A DNA stretch of 64,000 bases from Rathayibacter_A sp036510655 (GTDB lineage: Bacteria; Actinomycetota; Actinomycetes; Actinomycetales; Microbacteriaceae), in the NCBI GenBank assembly GCA_036510655.1, contig DATCDQ010000058.1:1-64000 (forward strand), in the 5' to 3' direction. The notes beneath the pieces were generated by a model. The model was not told where the DNA came from and did not search any database. It worked only from the letters and a program-made list of their open reading frames with translations. Positions 52,679 through 60,820 of the stretch are shown here, piece after piece. The number at the start of each line of letters is the position of its first letter. The stretch's first letter is position 1. A program made the position numbers and the translations under genes.

Positions 52679-54007
52679 GTGAGCGAACGCGTATTGGTCA
52701 AGAACCTGGCAGCACGTCCCGACGGCCCCGTCACCGTGAGCGGCTGGGTCGATACCGTGCGCGACCAGAAGAAGGTGCAATTCGTCGTGCTGCGCGACGA
52801 AACCGGGGCCGTGCAACTGGTCAACCCGCGCACGACGGATGCGGATGGCGTGGTCATCGCCGACGAGCCGGCCACCACGATTTCCGCGCTTGCGCAGGGG
52901 ACGTTCGTCACGGCATCCGGCGAACTCAAGCACGACGAGCGAGTCAAGCTGGGCGGCATCGAAGTGAAGCTGACTGCTCTGACGGTCACCGCGGAAGCCA
53001 TCGCCGAGACACCGATCGCGGCGGACAGCTCACTCGACAAGCGGATGGACTGGCGCTTTCTCGATCTGCGGCACCCGAAACAGAATCTGATCTTCCGCGT
53101 CCAGACCACATTCGAGCATGCGCTGCGCACGTACTGGGTCGACAACGAGTTCATCGAATTGCACACGCCGAAGCTGATGGCCAGCGCGAGCGAGTCGCGC
53201 GCAGAGCTGTTCGAGGTCGAGTACTTCGACACCAAGGCCTACCTCGCGCAGAGCCCGCAGTTCTTCAAGCAGATGGCGCAGTCGGCCGGGTTCGGCAAGA
53301 TCTTCGAGATCGGCCCTGCATTCCGCGCCGACCCGTCGTTCACCAGCAGGCACGCCACCGAATTCACGAGCGTCGACAGTGAGATCAGCTGGATCGACAG
53401 CCACGAAGACGTCATGACGTTGCACGAGAACCTGCTCGTCGCCGGATTCACCGCAGTCAAAGAGAAGCACGGAGAAGAGCTCCAGGCACTGTTCGGTGTC
53501 GAGATCACGGTGCCGACAACGCCCTTTCCGCGGATCCCGCTGGCGGAGGCCAAGTCCATCGTGGCAGCGCGCGGCTACGAGGTGCCACGCGAAGACGACG
53601 ACATGGACCCGGAAGGCGAACGACAGATCTCCGCGCATGTGAAGGAGACGTACGGGCACGAGTTCGTGTTCCTCACCGACTACGCATCGAGCATCCGGCC
53701 GTTCTATCACATGCGACACGCGGACGACGCAAGCTTGACGAACAGCTACGACCTAATCTTCAACGGCACCGAGATCTCCACGGGCGCTCAGCGTGAACAC
53801 CGGGTGGAGATTCTCGAGGCGCAGGCGATCGAGAAGGGGCTGGACCCGGCGGAGATCGCCGACTACCTCGACTTCTTCCGCTACGGCGTTCCGCCGCACG
53901 GCGGATTCGGCATGGGCCTGGCCCGCGTGCTGATGCTCATGTTGCACGAGGCGTCGATCCGCGAGGTCACCTACCTGTTCCGTGGGCCGACCCGCCTGAC
54001 CCCGTAG
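52679..54007 (+). CDS. aspS: aspartyl-tRNA synthetase, archaeal-type
   Basis: 442 residues: N-terminal OB-fold anticodon domain (VTVSGWVDTVRDQKKVQFVVLRD), then the class II core with FEIGPAFRADPSFTSRHATEF (motif 2 region) and GGFGMGLARVLMLML (motif 3). There is no GAD insertion, so it is the short archaeal/eukaryal form rather than the usual 590-residue bacterial enzyme. Such enzymes are often non-discriminating, making Asp-tRNA(Asn) for GatCAB; whether this one is cannot be read by eye. GTG at 52679 chosen for the TAGGCT box; an ATG at 52673 is an alternative. Confidence 0.92.
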   Translation: MSERVLVKNLAARPDGPVTVSGWVDTVRDQKKVQFVVLRDETGAVQLVNPRTTDADGVVIADEPATTISALAQGTFVTASGELKHDERVKLGGIEVKLTALTVTAEAIAETPIAADSSLDKRMDWRFLDLRHPKQNLIFRVQTTFEHALRTYWVDNEFIELHTPKLMASASESRAELFEVEYFDTKAYLAQSPQFFKQMAQSAGFGKIFEIGPAFRADPSFTSRHATEFTSVDSEISWIDSHEDVMTLHENLLVAGFTAVKEKHGEELQALFGVEITVPTTPFPRIPLAEAKSIVAARGYEVPREDDDMDPEGERQISAHVKETYGHEFVFLTDYASSIRPFYHMRHADDASLTNSYDLIFNGTEISTGAQREHRVEILEAQAIEKGLDPAEIADYLDFFRYGVPPHGGFGMGLARVLMLMLHEASIREVTYLFRGPTRLTP

Positions 54008-54017
54008 GCCGGCCTAC
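54004..54017. terminator. perfect 14-bp palindrome over both stops of a convergent pair
   Basis: GTAGGCCGGCCTAC contains the aspS stop (TAG, 54005-54007) and, on the minus strand, the hydrolase stop. Possible bidirectional terminator; no T-run. Confidence 0.4.
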
Positions 54018-55972
54018 TCGAAGGCATCCGCCGGGTAGTAGTTGATCCGTGACGTCCACCCGTGTGGCAGCAGCACGGGTAAGAACTCGGCCTCTGCCGC
54101 CGAGGTGGTGAACGACACATCCACGGATTCACGCCAGCGCCTGTCCTCCATCCGCTGCACCGTCGCCTCCCAGAGCACGCCCGGGCTCTCCTTCGCCTGC
54201 AGGCGCAGGTGGATGCCGATGGCCCGGCGCCTTTTCAGCAGGGACAGCAGCCCCCGGTAGACGACCGTCCGCTCGACATCCCGAAACCACGGGCGCAGGC
54301 TGCGCACGAGAACGTCGGCGTTCCAGACGATCGTCGTCGCAAAACCCGTGCGGGATTGATAGATGTCCACGGCGATCACACCGGGAACGCGTCGCAGCGT
54401 CGTGCGTAGCGTGCCGCGCGTCACACCGCTCTCGACCGTGGTATGCAGGTACACCGGGACCGCAGGACGCGGCGGGCCGGCATCGACACGAGTGGCCGCA
54501 AAATCCCGCAGCTCCTGCCCCGGGCCGAAGAACTCGAGCGCGCCGGTGCCCGGGGTATCGCCGTTCAGATAGCGACTCACGCGCTCATCGATCGGATGGT
54601 CCTCGATCGCACCGGCGGTCTCCGCGTAGCTGGGCGAGTGATGCGTCGACGAGATGCGGTAGCCGCGCGGCAACGGCGGACCCGCTTTCACGGTGACCCA
54701 CTCGGGAGCGCCGGGTTTCGTCTCGGCCCAGACCGGGTTCTCGCGCCCTTCCAGCCGAGGCACGGAGTCGAGGATGTGCTCGATCGACAGCACCCGGATG
54801 GACGGGTCGATCCGATCGCGCCCGATCGGTGAACCCGCCGTGATCAAATGCGACACGGTGAACCCGTGCTGGCTCGCGCACTCCGCGAATTGCCCGGCGA
54901 CCATGCCGCCGAGGCTGAACCCGGCAGCGAGCACGAGGTCCTCCTGTCGCACTCCAGCCAGCTGCATCGCTCGGCAGGCGGCGCGGGTCAACGTGGTCTC
55001 GCGCAACGAGAGCGCGACGACATCCGCCGTGATGTCGTTCGGTGCCTGCCCGGAACGCGGATGCCACGTTTGCGTGCTCGGCAGTTGCAGGATCCAGCGC
55101 CGGATGCCGTCGGCGCCGATCCGCGAGGAGGTGCGGATAACCGCGCATTCTGCACGATCATCGAGGTCGGGATCCCCCATGTCGTCGATCTCACGCTGAC
55201 TGATGAACAGCTCGCGCAGACCGCGGATCTCGGTGCGGCGCATCGCAGCGGCGGCGAGCCCGGGAAATCCCAGCACGTCAGGGTACGGCCCGAGCTCGAG
55301 TGCGCCCAAATGTGTAGGACTGCTCCACTGCCGCGCCCGAGGGGCGAACCGGCGCGGGGCATCCGGATCGCGCCACCATGCCAGAAAATCAGCGCGCTGC
55401 GGAAAATGTGTCGCCAAGAAGGCGTCATAGTCGACCACGGCAGCATCATGGCCGTCATTGAAGTAGCCGTGACGCCGGCCGAGTCCCGTCAGCTTGCGTT
55501 CCAGCGCGGGGAGCGAAAAGACCGCGACATACGGTCGAGCACGCAGGCGGGGAAGCACCAAGCCGACCACGCTGGCCAGCAGCGCGATCGGCGCGAGCAG
55601 AAAGACGGCGACGCGCGCGATGGTGCCGACCAGATGAGGAAGCGTCGACAGGAACGAGTCGTTCAACACGGTGGACCGCGCGCGCGGATGCACGGGTCGG
55701 TGCAGGATGAAGGGATACGGTCGCGAGCGCAGCCGGGCCACAGCGAACCACAGCCAACCCCAGGCCCAGGCGACCAGCCAGATGACGCCGCGCACCACCC
55801 ATGCGACGAGCGCGAGCACGACGATGACCATGGCCAGCACCAGGGCGACCGCGGCGGCGATCGCCAACCCGAGGCAGAGCGCGATCCAGCCGAACGCGCT
55901 ACGCCTCTGACGCACCCACGGCGGCAATTGCGGGGCCGCGTGCTGCGCGTGCGGCGCTTGCCCCTCGACCAT
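54014..55972 (-). CDS. membrane protein with alpha/beta-hydrolase domain
   Basis: 652 residues. Two N-terminal helical stretches (FGWIALCLGLAIAAAVALVLAMVIVVLALVAWVV, in parts) and another pair near residue 110. The remainder contains a nucleophile elbow GFSLGGMVAGQF (Ser353) preceded by RWILQLPSTQTWHPRSG and followed by THHSPSYAETAG (candidate His). This resembles hydrolases acting on membrane or envelope lipids; no closer family recognised. The C-terminal 200 residues are unassigned. ATG at 55972 lies 6 nt after TAGGCT; a second TAGGCT lies 17 nt further upstream because of a short tandem duplication. Confidence 0.75.
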   Translation of the reverse strand: MVEGQAPHAQHAAPQLPPWVRQRRSAFGWIALCLGLAIAAAVALVLAMVIVVLALVAWVVRGVIWLVAWAWGWLWFAVARLRSRPYPFILHRPVHPRARSTVLNDSFLSTLPHLVGTIARVAVFLLAPIALLASVVGLVLPRLRARPYVAVFSLPALERKLTGLGRRHGYFNDGHDAAVVDYDAFLATHFPQRADFLAWWRDPDAPRRFAPRARQWSSPTHLGALELGPYPDVLGFPGLAAAAMRRTEIRGLRELFISQREIDDMGDPDLDDRAECAVIRTSSRIGADGIRRWILQLPSTQTWHPRSGQAPNDITADVVALSLRETTLTRAACRAMQLAGVRQEDLVLAAGFSLGGMVAGQFAECASQHGFTVSHLITAGSPIGRDRIDPSIRVLSIEHILDSVPRLEGRENPVWAETKPGAPEWVTVKAGPPLPRGYRISSTHHSPSYAETAGAIEDHPIDERVSRYLNGDTPGTGALEFFGPGQELRDFAATRVDAGPPRPAVPVYLHTTVESGVTRGTLRTTLRRVPGVIAVDIYQSRTGFATTIVWNADVLVRSLRPWFRDVERTVVYRGLLSLLKRRRAIGIHLRLQAKESPGVLWEATVQRMEDRRWRESVDVSFTTSAAEAEFLPVLLPHGWTSRINYYPADAFE

Positions 55973-55978
55973 GCCCTC

Positions 55979-56001
55979 AGCCTATCGACCGGCTCAGCCT
56001 A
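55979..56001 (-). promoter_or_regulatory. tandemly duplicated -10 box
   Basis: TAGGCT at 55979-55984 and again at 55996-56001 (minus strand), each inside a CGATAGGCTGAG repeat unit. Confidence 0.6.
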
Positions 56002-56728
56002 TCGACCGCCTTCGGTTTCGAGCGTTCGGTCGTTTCAAGCGGCGCCCCGCTCCGCTCCACCACTCGGACAACCACCCGGTGAGCCGCTCGGGTGTGCGCA
56101 GCCGCACCTGGGTTGGCAACGTCCAGCCGAACCGCCGAGCGAGCAACGACAGTGCTGCACCGCTCAGTATCGCAACGACCGATCCGATCGTGGGAAAGCC
56201 AAGTGAACTGAGAACGACCATCTCGACGCTCGCCACCAGTGCGCTGGTCGCGTACAGCGTGTTTCCGCCGAACACGGTCGGCACCTTCATCAGCAAGACG
56301 TCACGCACCATTCCGCCGCCGATCGCCGTGGTCATCCCGAGCACGATCGCCGGCAGCCATCCGAGGTCGGCCAGCAATCCCTTCTGCACACCGACGGCCG
56401 CCCAACAGCCGACGGCGAGCGCATCAAGCAGGATCAGCATCCGGTTGGAGATCTTGCCGGTGAATGGAATGAAGAATGCCACAACGGCCCCGACGATGGC
56501 GACACCGAGATAGACCGGATCGGTCAGCGCAACCGGCGTGCCGCGCTGCAACAGTGTGTCGCGGATCAGTCCGCCGCCGAGCCCCGAAAGGATCGCCAGG
56601 ATGATGAAACCGACAAGGTCGAGGCGCGCGAACCGCGCTGCGATCCCGCCCAGAATCGCATTCGCCAGGACGCCGGCGAGGTCCACGATCTGAATGGCCT
56701 GACTGAGCGAGATATCGGGCGATGCCAT
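55994..56728 (-). CDS. TRIC/YadS-type trimeric cation channel family protein
   Basis: 244 residues, seven helices, with the two homologous halves typical of UPF0126/TRIC proteins: ILSGLGGGLIRDTLLQRGTPVAL and GMTTAIGGGMVRDVLLMKVPTVF (Gly-Gly-Gly-x-x-Arg-Asp). Basic C-terminal tail. Monovalent cation or glycine-related permeability is reported for the family; substrate here unknown. GAGAAGGGG lies before the ATG. Confidence 0.9.
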   Translation of the reverse strand: MASPDISLSQAIQIVDLAGVLANAILGGIAARFARLDLVGFIILAILSGLGGGLIRDTLLQRGTPVALTDPVYLGVAIVGAVVAFFIPFTGKISNRMLILLDALAVGCWAAVGVQKGLLADLGWLPAIVLGMTTAIGGGMVRDVLLMKVPTVFGGNTLYATSALVASVEMVVLSSLGFPTIGSVVAILSGAALSLLARRFGWTLPTQVRLRTPERLTGWLSEWWSGAGRRLKRPNARNRRRSIG

Positions 56729-56883
56729 GCGTTCCCCTTCTCGAGATCACGATAGCAACGCACATGGGATCTTGCGCGCCTCTAGCGCGGGCGCGGCATG
56801 CTTCGTATATTAAACCTGACGGCCGTTCGGCCATCTTCCGTGCAACATCATCCACAACACAACGCGGGGGCAGGAGAAGTGAG

Positions 56884-57066
56884 ATGGCTGGATCGTTTGA
56901 TCTCTTCAAGGACAAGGGTGGACACTGGCGCTTCAACTTGAAGGCGAGCAATGGTCAGATCATTGCGAGCAGTGAAGGGTACAACTCGAAGGCGAGTGCC
57001 CTGAACGGCGTCGAGTCTGTGCGCAAAAACGCCGCAGAGGCGAAGCTCGTCGAGCGCGCGGAATAG
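56884..57066 (+). CDS. YegP/DUF1508 protein
   Basis: 60 residues: FDLFKDKGGHWRFNLKASNGQIIASSEGYNSKASALNGVESV (in parts) is one DUF1508 unit. Function unknown. AGGAG lies before the ATG at 56884; upstream TATATT (about 56805) may be the -10. Divergent from the TRIC gene. Confidence 0.9.
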   Translation: MAGSFDLFKDKGGHWRFNLKASNGQIIASSEGYNSKASALNGVESVRKNAAEAKLVERAE

Positions 57067-57083
57067 TATGCCGCGTCGCGCGA

Positions 57084-57404
57084 CTATTCGCTGAGCAGTC
57101 GCGCGACGCGATAGTCGGTGGCCAACCGCGAACCCACGACCGAGTGGATGTACGCAGCCACCTTCAGATGCTCCGGATGCGTCGCATAGCGACCCAGCGC
57201 ATCCGCATCATCGAAATCCGCAGTCAGCACGACGTCGGCGTTGTCACCGATGTTCAACACATTGACGCCGACCTCAAGCGAGCGGATCTCCGACACAAGC
57301 GCGGGCAACGTGTGCAGCAGCCGGCTGACTTCTGCCGCCTGCTCTGCTCGGATTGCGTCGTCCTGAGTGGCGAGCTTCCAGGCAACGATGTGGCGGATGG
57401 TCAT
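57084..57404 (-). CDS. Dabb (stress-responsive A/B barrel) protein
   Basis: 106 residues. IRHIVAWKL at the start, then LPALVSEIRSLEVGVNV and YATHPEHLKVAAYIHSVVGSR match the dimeric alpha/beta barrel family. Ligand or activity unknown. ATG overlaps the glutaredoxin stop (ATGA), so the two are co-translated. Confidence 0.88.
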   Translation of the reverse strand: MTIRHIVAWKLATQDDAIRAEQAAEVSRLLHTLPALVSEIRSLEVGVNVLNIGDNADVVLTADFDDADALGRYATHPEHLKVAAYIHSVVGSRLATDYRVARLLSE

Positions 57405-57706
57405 CTGCGCTCCTCGAATGTTCTATTCAGGAGTGTTCTATTCAGGAGTGTTCTATTCAGGGCCGTTTTCAGGCGGTCTGCGTCGACCCGCCAATACGTG
57501 TGAACGGTGCCGTCGATCAAGAGCACCGGGATTTCCTCGACGTAGCGCTCGTGCAACGCGGGGTCGTCGAGAATCGAGAGTTCCGCGATTTCGGGGCTGA
57601 CGGCATCCGGATCATAGTCGGCGAGCACGCGCGCCACAATGGCACGCGCATCGTCGCAGAGATGACAGCCCGGCTTGCCGATGAGGGTCAGATGAACAGG
57701 GGACAC
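57401..57706 (-). CDS. glutaredoxin-like protein (DUF836 type)
   Basis: 101 residues. LTLIGKPGCHLCDDARAIV carries a CxxC (CHLC), and VEEIPVLLIDGTVHTYWRVD includes the cis-proline. The C-terminus repeats NRTLL three times because of a 15-bp tandem repeat. Start is the GTG at 57706, 6 nt after TAGGCT. Upstream of and overlapping the Dabb gene. Confidence 0.87.
   Translation of the reverse strand: MSPVHLTLIGKPGCHLCDDARAIVARVLADYDPDAVSPEIAELSILDDPALHERYVEEIPVLLIDGTVHTYWRVDADRLKTALNRTLLNRTLLNRTFEERR
57419..57463. repeat. 15-bp tandem repeat, three nearly perfect units
   Basis: TGTTCTATTCAGGAG at 57419, 57434 and 57449 (the last differs in the final bases). Encodes the NRTLLNRTLLNRT tail of the glutaredoxin. 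Confidence 0.9.
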
Positions 57707-57712
57707 TCCATC

Positions 57713-57718
57713 AGCCTA
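57713..57718 (-). promoter_or_regulatory. -10 box of leaderless glutaredoxin gene
   Basis: TAGGCT on the minus strand, 6 nt before the GTG. Confidence 0.6.
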
Positions 57719-57858
57719 CGACCGCCGCACGCAACATGTACTGCCACAGCATGTGCTGACACAACAAAATGCGCCGGGACCGCATGGGCCCCGACGCTCC
57801 TTGAGTGAGCAGACGCTCTTTGGTGAGCAACCGCCCGGCGAGCGAGCGGCGCTGCTAC

Positions 57859-57957
57859 TTACTTCTTATTGCGACGCTGGTGGCGTGTCTTACGAAGAAG
57901 TTTGCGGTGCTTCTTTTTCGCCATACGCTTGCGGCGCTTCTTGATAACGGAACCCAC
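57859..57957 (-). CDS. ribosomal protein bL37 (AURKAIP1/COX24 domain)
   Basis: 32 residues, VGSVIKKRRKRMAKKKHR then KLLRKTRHQRRNKK; 18 of them Lys or Arg. This is the tiny actinobacterial large-subunit protein bL37. GTG at 57957 follows GTGAGGTG; a GTG at 57963 is an alternative. Too short for ordinary ORF calling. An upstream TAGACT (about 58020 on the minus strand) may be its -10. Confidence 0.9.
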   Translation of the reverse strand: MGSVIKKRRKRMAKKKHRKLLRKTRHQRRNKK

Positions 57958-58080
57958 GGACACCTCACAAAGATCAAGGGCATGCCGCGCAATGTGCTGA
58001 CGGCACCGAGGCCCAAGTCTAGCGCACCCGCGCTCCGGCCGAGAAAACGCCGATGGACCGGTGGACGGTTTCGCCCGGCC

Positions 58081-58509
58081 TCAGTGACCGCGGCGCTTCT
58101 TTCCGGTCACCAGTAGTGCGGCGCTGGTCACGCGGTGGCTGGTGTCTGCGAAAACCTTGCCCACCGAGCTTGCGAACTCTCGCGTTTCATCGGCAAGTGC
58201 CGCCCCGAACAACTCTTCACCGGGAGCAAACCCGACGCTCAGGAACGGGAACAGCCAGTCCTCGATCGCCTCGAGGGGTTCCGGGTCGAGGTGGTAGTAG
58301 CGGTGCTGCCCTTCCTCGCGCACGAGCACCATACCGGCGTCGCGCAATACCTTGAGGTGTTTCGATACCGTCGGCTGGCTCAACTCGAGTGTTGACACGA
58401 TCTCTGACACGCTGATCTCGCCGCCGCTCTGGGCAAGCGATGCGTCGAGCACAACCCGCAGAATGTCGCGCCTGGTCGCATCCGCAACGATGTCAAAGAT
58501 GTCTGCCAT
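58081..58509 (-). CDS. ArsR-type winged-helix regulator
   Basis: 142 residues. ADATRRDILRVVLDA, the recognition helix LSQPTVSKHLKVLRDAGMVLVREEGQHRYYHL is classic ArsR (given in context), followed by an unusual Phe-rich C-terminal region (FPFLSVGFAPGEELFGAALADE). No Cys metal site seen in the helix, so a non-metal signal is possible. ATG at 58509 lies 6 nt after TACCCT. Divergent from the potassium uptake genes. Confidence 0.88.
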   Translation of the reverse strand: MADIFDIVADATRRDILRVVLDASLAQSGGEISVSEIVSTLELSQPTVSKHLKVLRDAGMVLVREEGQHRYYHLDPEPLEAIEDWLFPFLSVGFAPGEELFGAALADETREFASSVGKVFADTSHRVTSAALLVTGKKRRGH

Positions 58510-58515
58510 TCCTCA

Positions 58516-58521
58516 AGGGTA
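58516..58521 (-). promoter_or_regulatory. -10 box of leaderless ArsR-type gene
   Basis: TACCCT on the minus strand, 6 nt before the ATG. Confidence 0.5.
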
Positions 58522-58601
58522 GTCACTCGCCCGTCCAAGTACCATGACAACGCGGCACGCGGGGGATATGCTCGCGAGGAATCGAGCGATAGGGGGCACC
58601 G

Positions 58602-60044
58602 ATGCGCGCTACGCGGGCTCCGCTGTTGGTGCCGACCACCTGGTGGGGCCGAGTGCGTGAAGGTGTCAACACGTTCGCCGGCCGCAGCCCATCGCGATTC
58701 GCCATCGTCGTGTTCACCGGGCTCATCCTGGTGTTCACGCTGCTGTTCTCGCTGCCGATCGCGACCGTGACCCGCAGCACCACACCGCTCGCGGATGCGC
58801 TGTTCACCGCCGTGTCCGTCATTTGCGTCACCGGCCTGTCGACGGTGGACATGGCCACGCATTGGTCGGGCTTCGGCCACGTGCTCGTTTATGTCGGCGT
58901 GCAGATCGGCGCCGTCGGCGTGCTGACGCTCGCGTCGATCCTCGGCATGTTCATCTCACGCCGGCTCGGGCTTCGCGCCAAGTTGATCGCCGCGAGCGAC
59001 AGCAACCCGTCTCGAGTGCACAGCGGACCGGTTGCGGAGGGGCAAGCGGTTCGGCTGGGCGAGATCGGCAATCTGCTGGTGACCGTGGCACTCAGCGTCG
59101 TCGTGATCGAGAGCGCCGTGGCTCTTGTGCTGTTTCCGCGGATTCTGGCGCACGGGTTTCCGCTCGGCGAAGGCATCCTGAACAGCTTCTATTACGCGGC
59201 CATGGCGTTCACGAACACCGGATTCGCGCCGAACGCAGAGGGACTCGCTCCGTTTGCGACGGACTATGTCTTCTTGGGCGCCCTCATGGTGGGTGTGTTT
59301 TGCGGTGCGATCGGATTTCCGGTGATCTACGCGATCACACGGAATTTTCGGCGCCGGCGCGGGCACCGTCGTTGGTCGGTGCACGTGAAGCTCACCGTTG
59401 TGACGTTCGCGATTCTGTTCCTGGTGGGTGCCGTGATGTATTACGGGCTGGAGCAGAATAATCCGAAGACGTTCGGGGGTCTCAGTCCGGGCGACGCGAT
59501 CTTCCAATCGTTCTTTCTGTCCGCGATGACGCGATCGGCCGGGTTCTCGACCATCGACATGAGCCAGATGCATGGCTCGAGCCTGCTCATCACCGACATG
59601 CTGATGTTCATCGGCGGTGGCTCTGCCTCCACGGCAGGCGGCATCAAGGTGACCACGCTCGCCGTTCTCTTCCTCGCGGCGTTCGCCGAGGCGCGCGGTG
59701 TCGAGCCGATGGAGGCGTTCCGGCGACGCATCCCGGTCGACGTGTTGCGCGTCGCGGTCAGCGTCGTGCTCTGGGGGGCATCGATCGTGGCGGTCTCCAG
59801 CATCCTGGTGGTGCACATCACGAATGCGCCGCTGGACGACGTGCTTTTCGACGTCATCAGTGCGTTCGCGACCTGCGGGCTGACGACAGGCGTGACCGAA
59901 CACGCCCCCGATGCAGCCGTGTACGTGCTGGCCGCCACCATGTTCCTCGGGCGCGTTGGTACAGTGACACTCGCCGCAGCGCTTGCGCAGCAGCATCGAC
60001 GACAGCTGTACCAGTATCCGGAAGAGAGGCCCATCGTTGGTTGA
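58602..60044 (+). CDS. TrkH/KtrB-type potassium transporter, membrane subunit
   Basis: 480 residues with the four pore repeats: CVTGLSTVDMAT, MAFTNTGFAPNAEG, MTRSAGFSTIDMSQ and GSASTAGGIKVTT / FATCGLTTGVTEH. Potassium uptake in complex with the TrkA-type protein encoded next. GGGGGC lies before the ATG. Overlaps the trkA gene by 8 nt. Confidence 0.92.
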   Translation: MRATRAPLLVPTTWWGRVREGVNTFAGRSPSRFAIVVFTGLILVFTLLFSLPIATVTRSTTPLADALFTAVSVICVTGLSTVDMATHWSGFGHVLVYVGVQIGAVGVLTLASILGMFISRRLGLRAKLIAASDSNPSRVHSGPVAEGQAVRLGEIGNLLVTVALSVVVIESAVALVLFPRILAHGFPLGEGILNSFYYAAMAFTNTGFAPNAEGLAPFATDYVFLGALMVGVFCGAIGFPVIYAITRNFRRRRGHRRWSVHVKLTVVTFAILFLVGAVMYYGLEQNNPKTFGGLSPGDAIFQSFFLSAMTRSAGFSTIDMSQMHGSSLLITDMLMFIGGGSASTAGGIKVTTLAVLFLAAFAEARGVEPMEAFRRRIPVDVLRVAVSVVLWGASIVAVSSILVVHITNAPLDDVLFDVISAFATCGLTTGVTEHAPDAAVYVLAATMFLGRVGTVTLAAALAQQHRRQLYQYPEERPIVG

Positions 60045-60708
60045 TCGCATCAAGCACGACGCCCCCGTGCTCGTGATCGGCCTCGGCCGGTTCGGCGCGG
60101 GCACAGCCGGCAAGCTGGCACGACTCGACCGCGAAGTTCTCGCCGTCGACGCGGACGCGCTGCTCGTGCAGAAGTGGGCGGACCGGGTCACCCACACCGT
60201 GCAGGCGGATGCCCGCTCGATCGACGCTCTCCGGCAGATCGGCGGGAAAGACTTCTCGGTCGCCGTCGTCGCTGTCGGCTCCTCGATCGAGGCCAGCGTG
60301 CTGATCACGGCCAACCTCGTCGACCTGAAGATCCCGCAGATCTGGGCAAAGGCAATCTCGCAGTCGCATGGCAAGATCCTGGAGCGAATCGGCGCCAATC
60401 ACGTGATCTATCCGGAGGCGGAGGCCGGCGAACGCGTCGCTCACCTCGTCTCAGGCCGAATGCTGGACTTCATCGAATTCGACGACGACTTCGCGCTCGT
60501 GAAGATGTACCCGCCGAAGGCGATTCGCGGCCGCACACTGATGCAGACCGGGGTGCGCAGCAAGTTCCGCATCACGGTCGTCGGAGTGAAATCGCCCGGC
60601 AAGCCGTTCACGTATGCCGCTCCGGATACGGTTGTCTCCGACCACGACCTCGTCATCGTCTCCGGCACGGAGGGCGACATCGAACGTTTCGCCGCCCTCG
60701 ACGACTGA
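60037..60708 (+). CDS. TrkA/KtrA-type regulatory subunit
   Basis: 223 residues. RCK_N Rossmann motif VLVIGLGRFGAGTAGKLARLDREVLAVDAD (in parts), VAVVAVGSSIEASV, and an RCK_C domain at the end (IRGRTLMQTGVRSKFRITVVGV). Gates TrkH by binding nucleotides. The TTG at 60037 is taken as the start because GAGAGG lies 7 nt upstream and the other starts lie deeper inside trkH. Confidence 0.9.
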   Translation: MVDRIKHDAPVLVIGLGRFGAGTAGKLARLDREVLAVDADALLVQKWADRVTHTVQADARSIDALRQIGGKDFSVAVVAVGSSIEASVLITANLVDLKIPQIWAKAISQSHGKILERIGANHVIYPEAEAGERVAHLVSGRMLDFIEFDDDFALVKMYPPKAIRGRTLMQTGVRSKFRITVVGVKSPGKPFTYAAPDTVVSDHDLVIVSGTEGDIERFAALDD

Positions 60709-60711
60709 CCT

Positions 60712-60755
60712 CCCGTGAGTTGCCCCAAATGACCCTTCCAGAGGCAACTCACGGG
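60712..60755. repeat. palindromic repeat copy 1, after trkA
   Basis: Perfect 13-bp stem CCCGTGAGTTGCC / GGCAACTCACGGG with an 18-nt loop containing AAATGACCCTT. May also terminate trkHA. Confidence 0.8.
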
Positions 60756-60808
60756 ACTATCCAGGGTCGACTTGTGGATAACTCCTGCAGCGATGGGACG
60801 AAATCGGG

Positions 60809-60814
60809 CATCCT
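60809..60814 (+). promoter_or_regulatory. -10-like box of DUF559 gene
   Basis: CATCCT, 6 nt before the GTG at 60821. Confidence 0.35.
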
Positions 60815-60820
60815 TGCGGC

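Noticed and set aside
52408..53382. 324-codon plus-strand frame across the phosphatase/aspS junction
   Set aside because: Overlaps two well-supported genes and has the biased composition of a shifted frame.
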